From an uncultured Parvularculaceae bacterium (GTDB lineage: Bacteria; Pseudomonadota; Alphaproteobacteria; Caulobacterales; Parvularculaceae): a DNA stretch of 6,049 nt. Positions 6,008 to 6,049 of this stretch are shown one piece after another; positions within the stretch are counted from its first letter, which is position 1, and the number at the start of each line of letters is the position of its first letter. Under the pieces are notes generated by a model. That model saw nothing but the letters and a program-made list of their open reading frames with translations. It made no database searches and was not told the DNA's origin. Both the position numbers and the translations under genes were made by a program. The DNA lies in assembly GCA_947259815.1 (NCBI GenBank), contig CAMYNO010000314.1, forward strand, positions 1 to 6,049, in the 5' to 3' direction.

Positions 6008-6049
6008 GTTTTGAAACGGAAAACCGGTGAACCACTTTTCCTTCAAAAC
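6008..6049. repeat. Long imperfect palindrome at the right edge (dispersed-repeat-like)
   Basis: GTTTTGAA (6008-6015) pairs with TTCAAAAC (6042-6049), and GGAAAA (6018-6023) pairs with TTTTCC (6036-6041), giving a 14-bp stem with a 2-base bulge and a 12-base loop. The core GGAAAACCGGTG followed by CCACTTTTCC is, from memory, the hallmark of a very common alphaproteobacterial intergenic repeat. It reaches the last base of the window and may continue past it. No coding potential is seen here. Confidence 0.55.

Noticed and set aside
1..6049. CRISPR array, tRNA or rRNA gene, insertion sequence, phage or defence genes
   Set aside because: No regularly spaced repeats, no tRNA cloverleaf seen in the gaps, no transposase or integrase motifs; all substantial genes are accounted for by housekeeping or metabolic families.

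Overview
The window looks like chromosomal DNA from an alphaproteobacterium. It is GC-rich, the proteins have alphaproteobacterial character (a homocysteine S-methyltransferase-family protein, a phasin, an MltB-type transglycosylase with a peptidoglycan-binding tail, a fused MnmC), and a PhaR-like TGC-rich operator pair precedes the phasin gene. The last ~100 bases resemble a short dispersed intergenic repeat that I recall from Rhizobiales-type genomes. Order or genus cannot be fixed from this sequence.

Layout. Two genes are on the minus strand: the 5' end of a homocysteine S-methyltransferase-family gene (1-142, running off the left edge) and, upstream of it, a predicted lipoprotein metallopeptidase of the dipeptidyl-peptidase III (M49) type (252-1961). 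A 198-bp divergent spacer (1962-2159) separates these from three plus-strand genes: a secreted lytic murein transglycosylase of the MltB/GH103 type (2160-3353), a phasin (3461-3967) and the bifunctional tRNA wobble-uridine enzyme MnmC (4008-5897). The last 152 bases are non-coding and hold three inverted repeats. No gap between genes exceeds 300 bases.

The genes do not form one pathway. They cover peptide turnover and wall remodelling in the envelope, coating of polyhydroxyalkanoate granules, and tRNA modification. I see no defence system, mobile element, CRISPR array, tRNA or rRNA, and no convincing new multi-gene system. The most interesting signals are regulatory and non-coding: a pair of near-identical 17-bp repeats before the phasin that fit PhaR operators; a duplicated perfect 10-bp palindrome between phasin and mnmC, whose second copy contains the mnmC GTG start; and the palindromic repeat-like element at the right edge.
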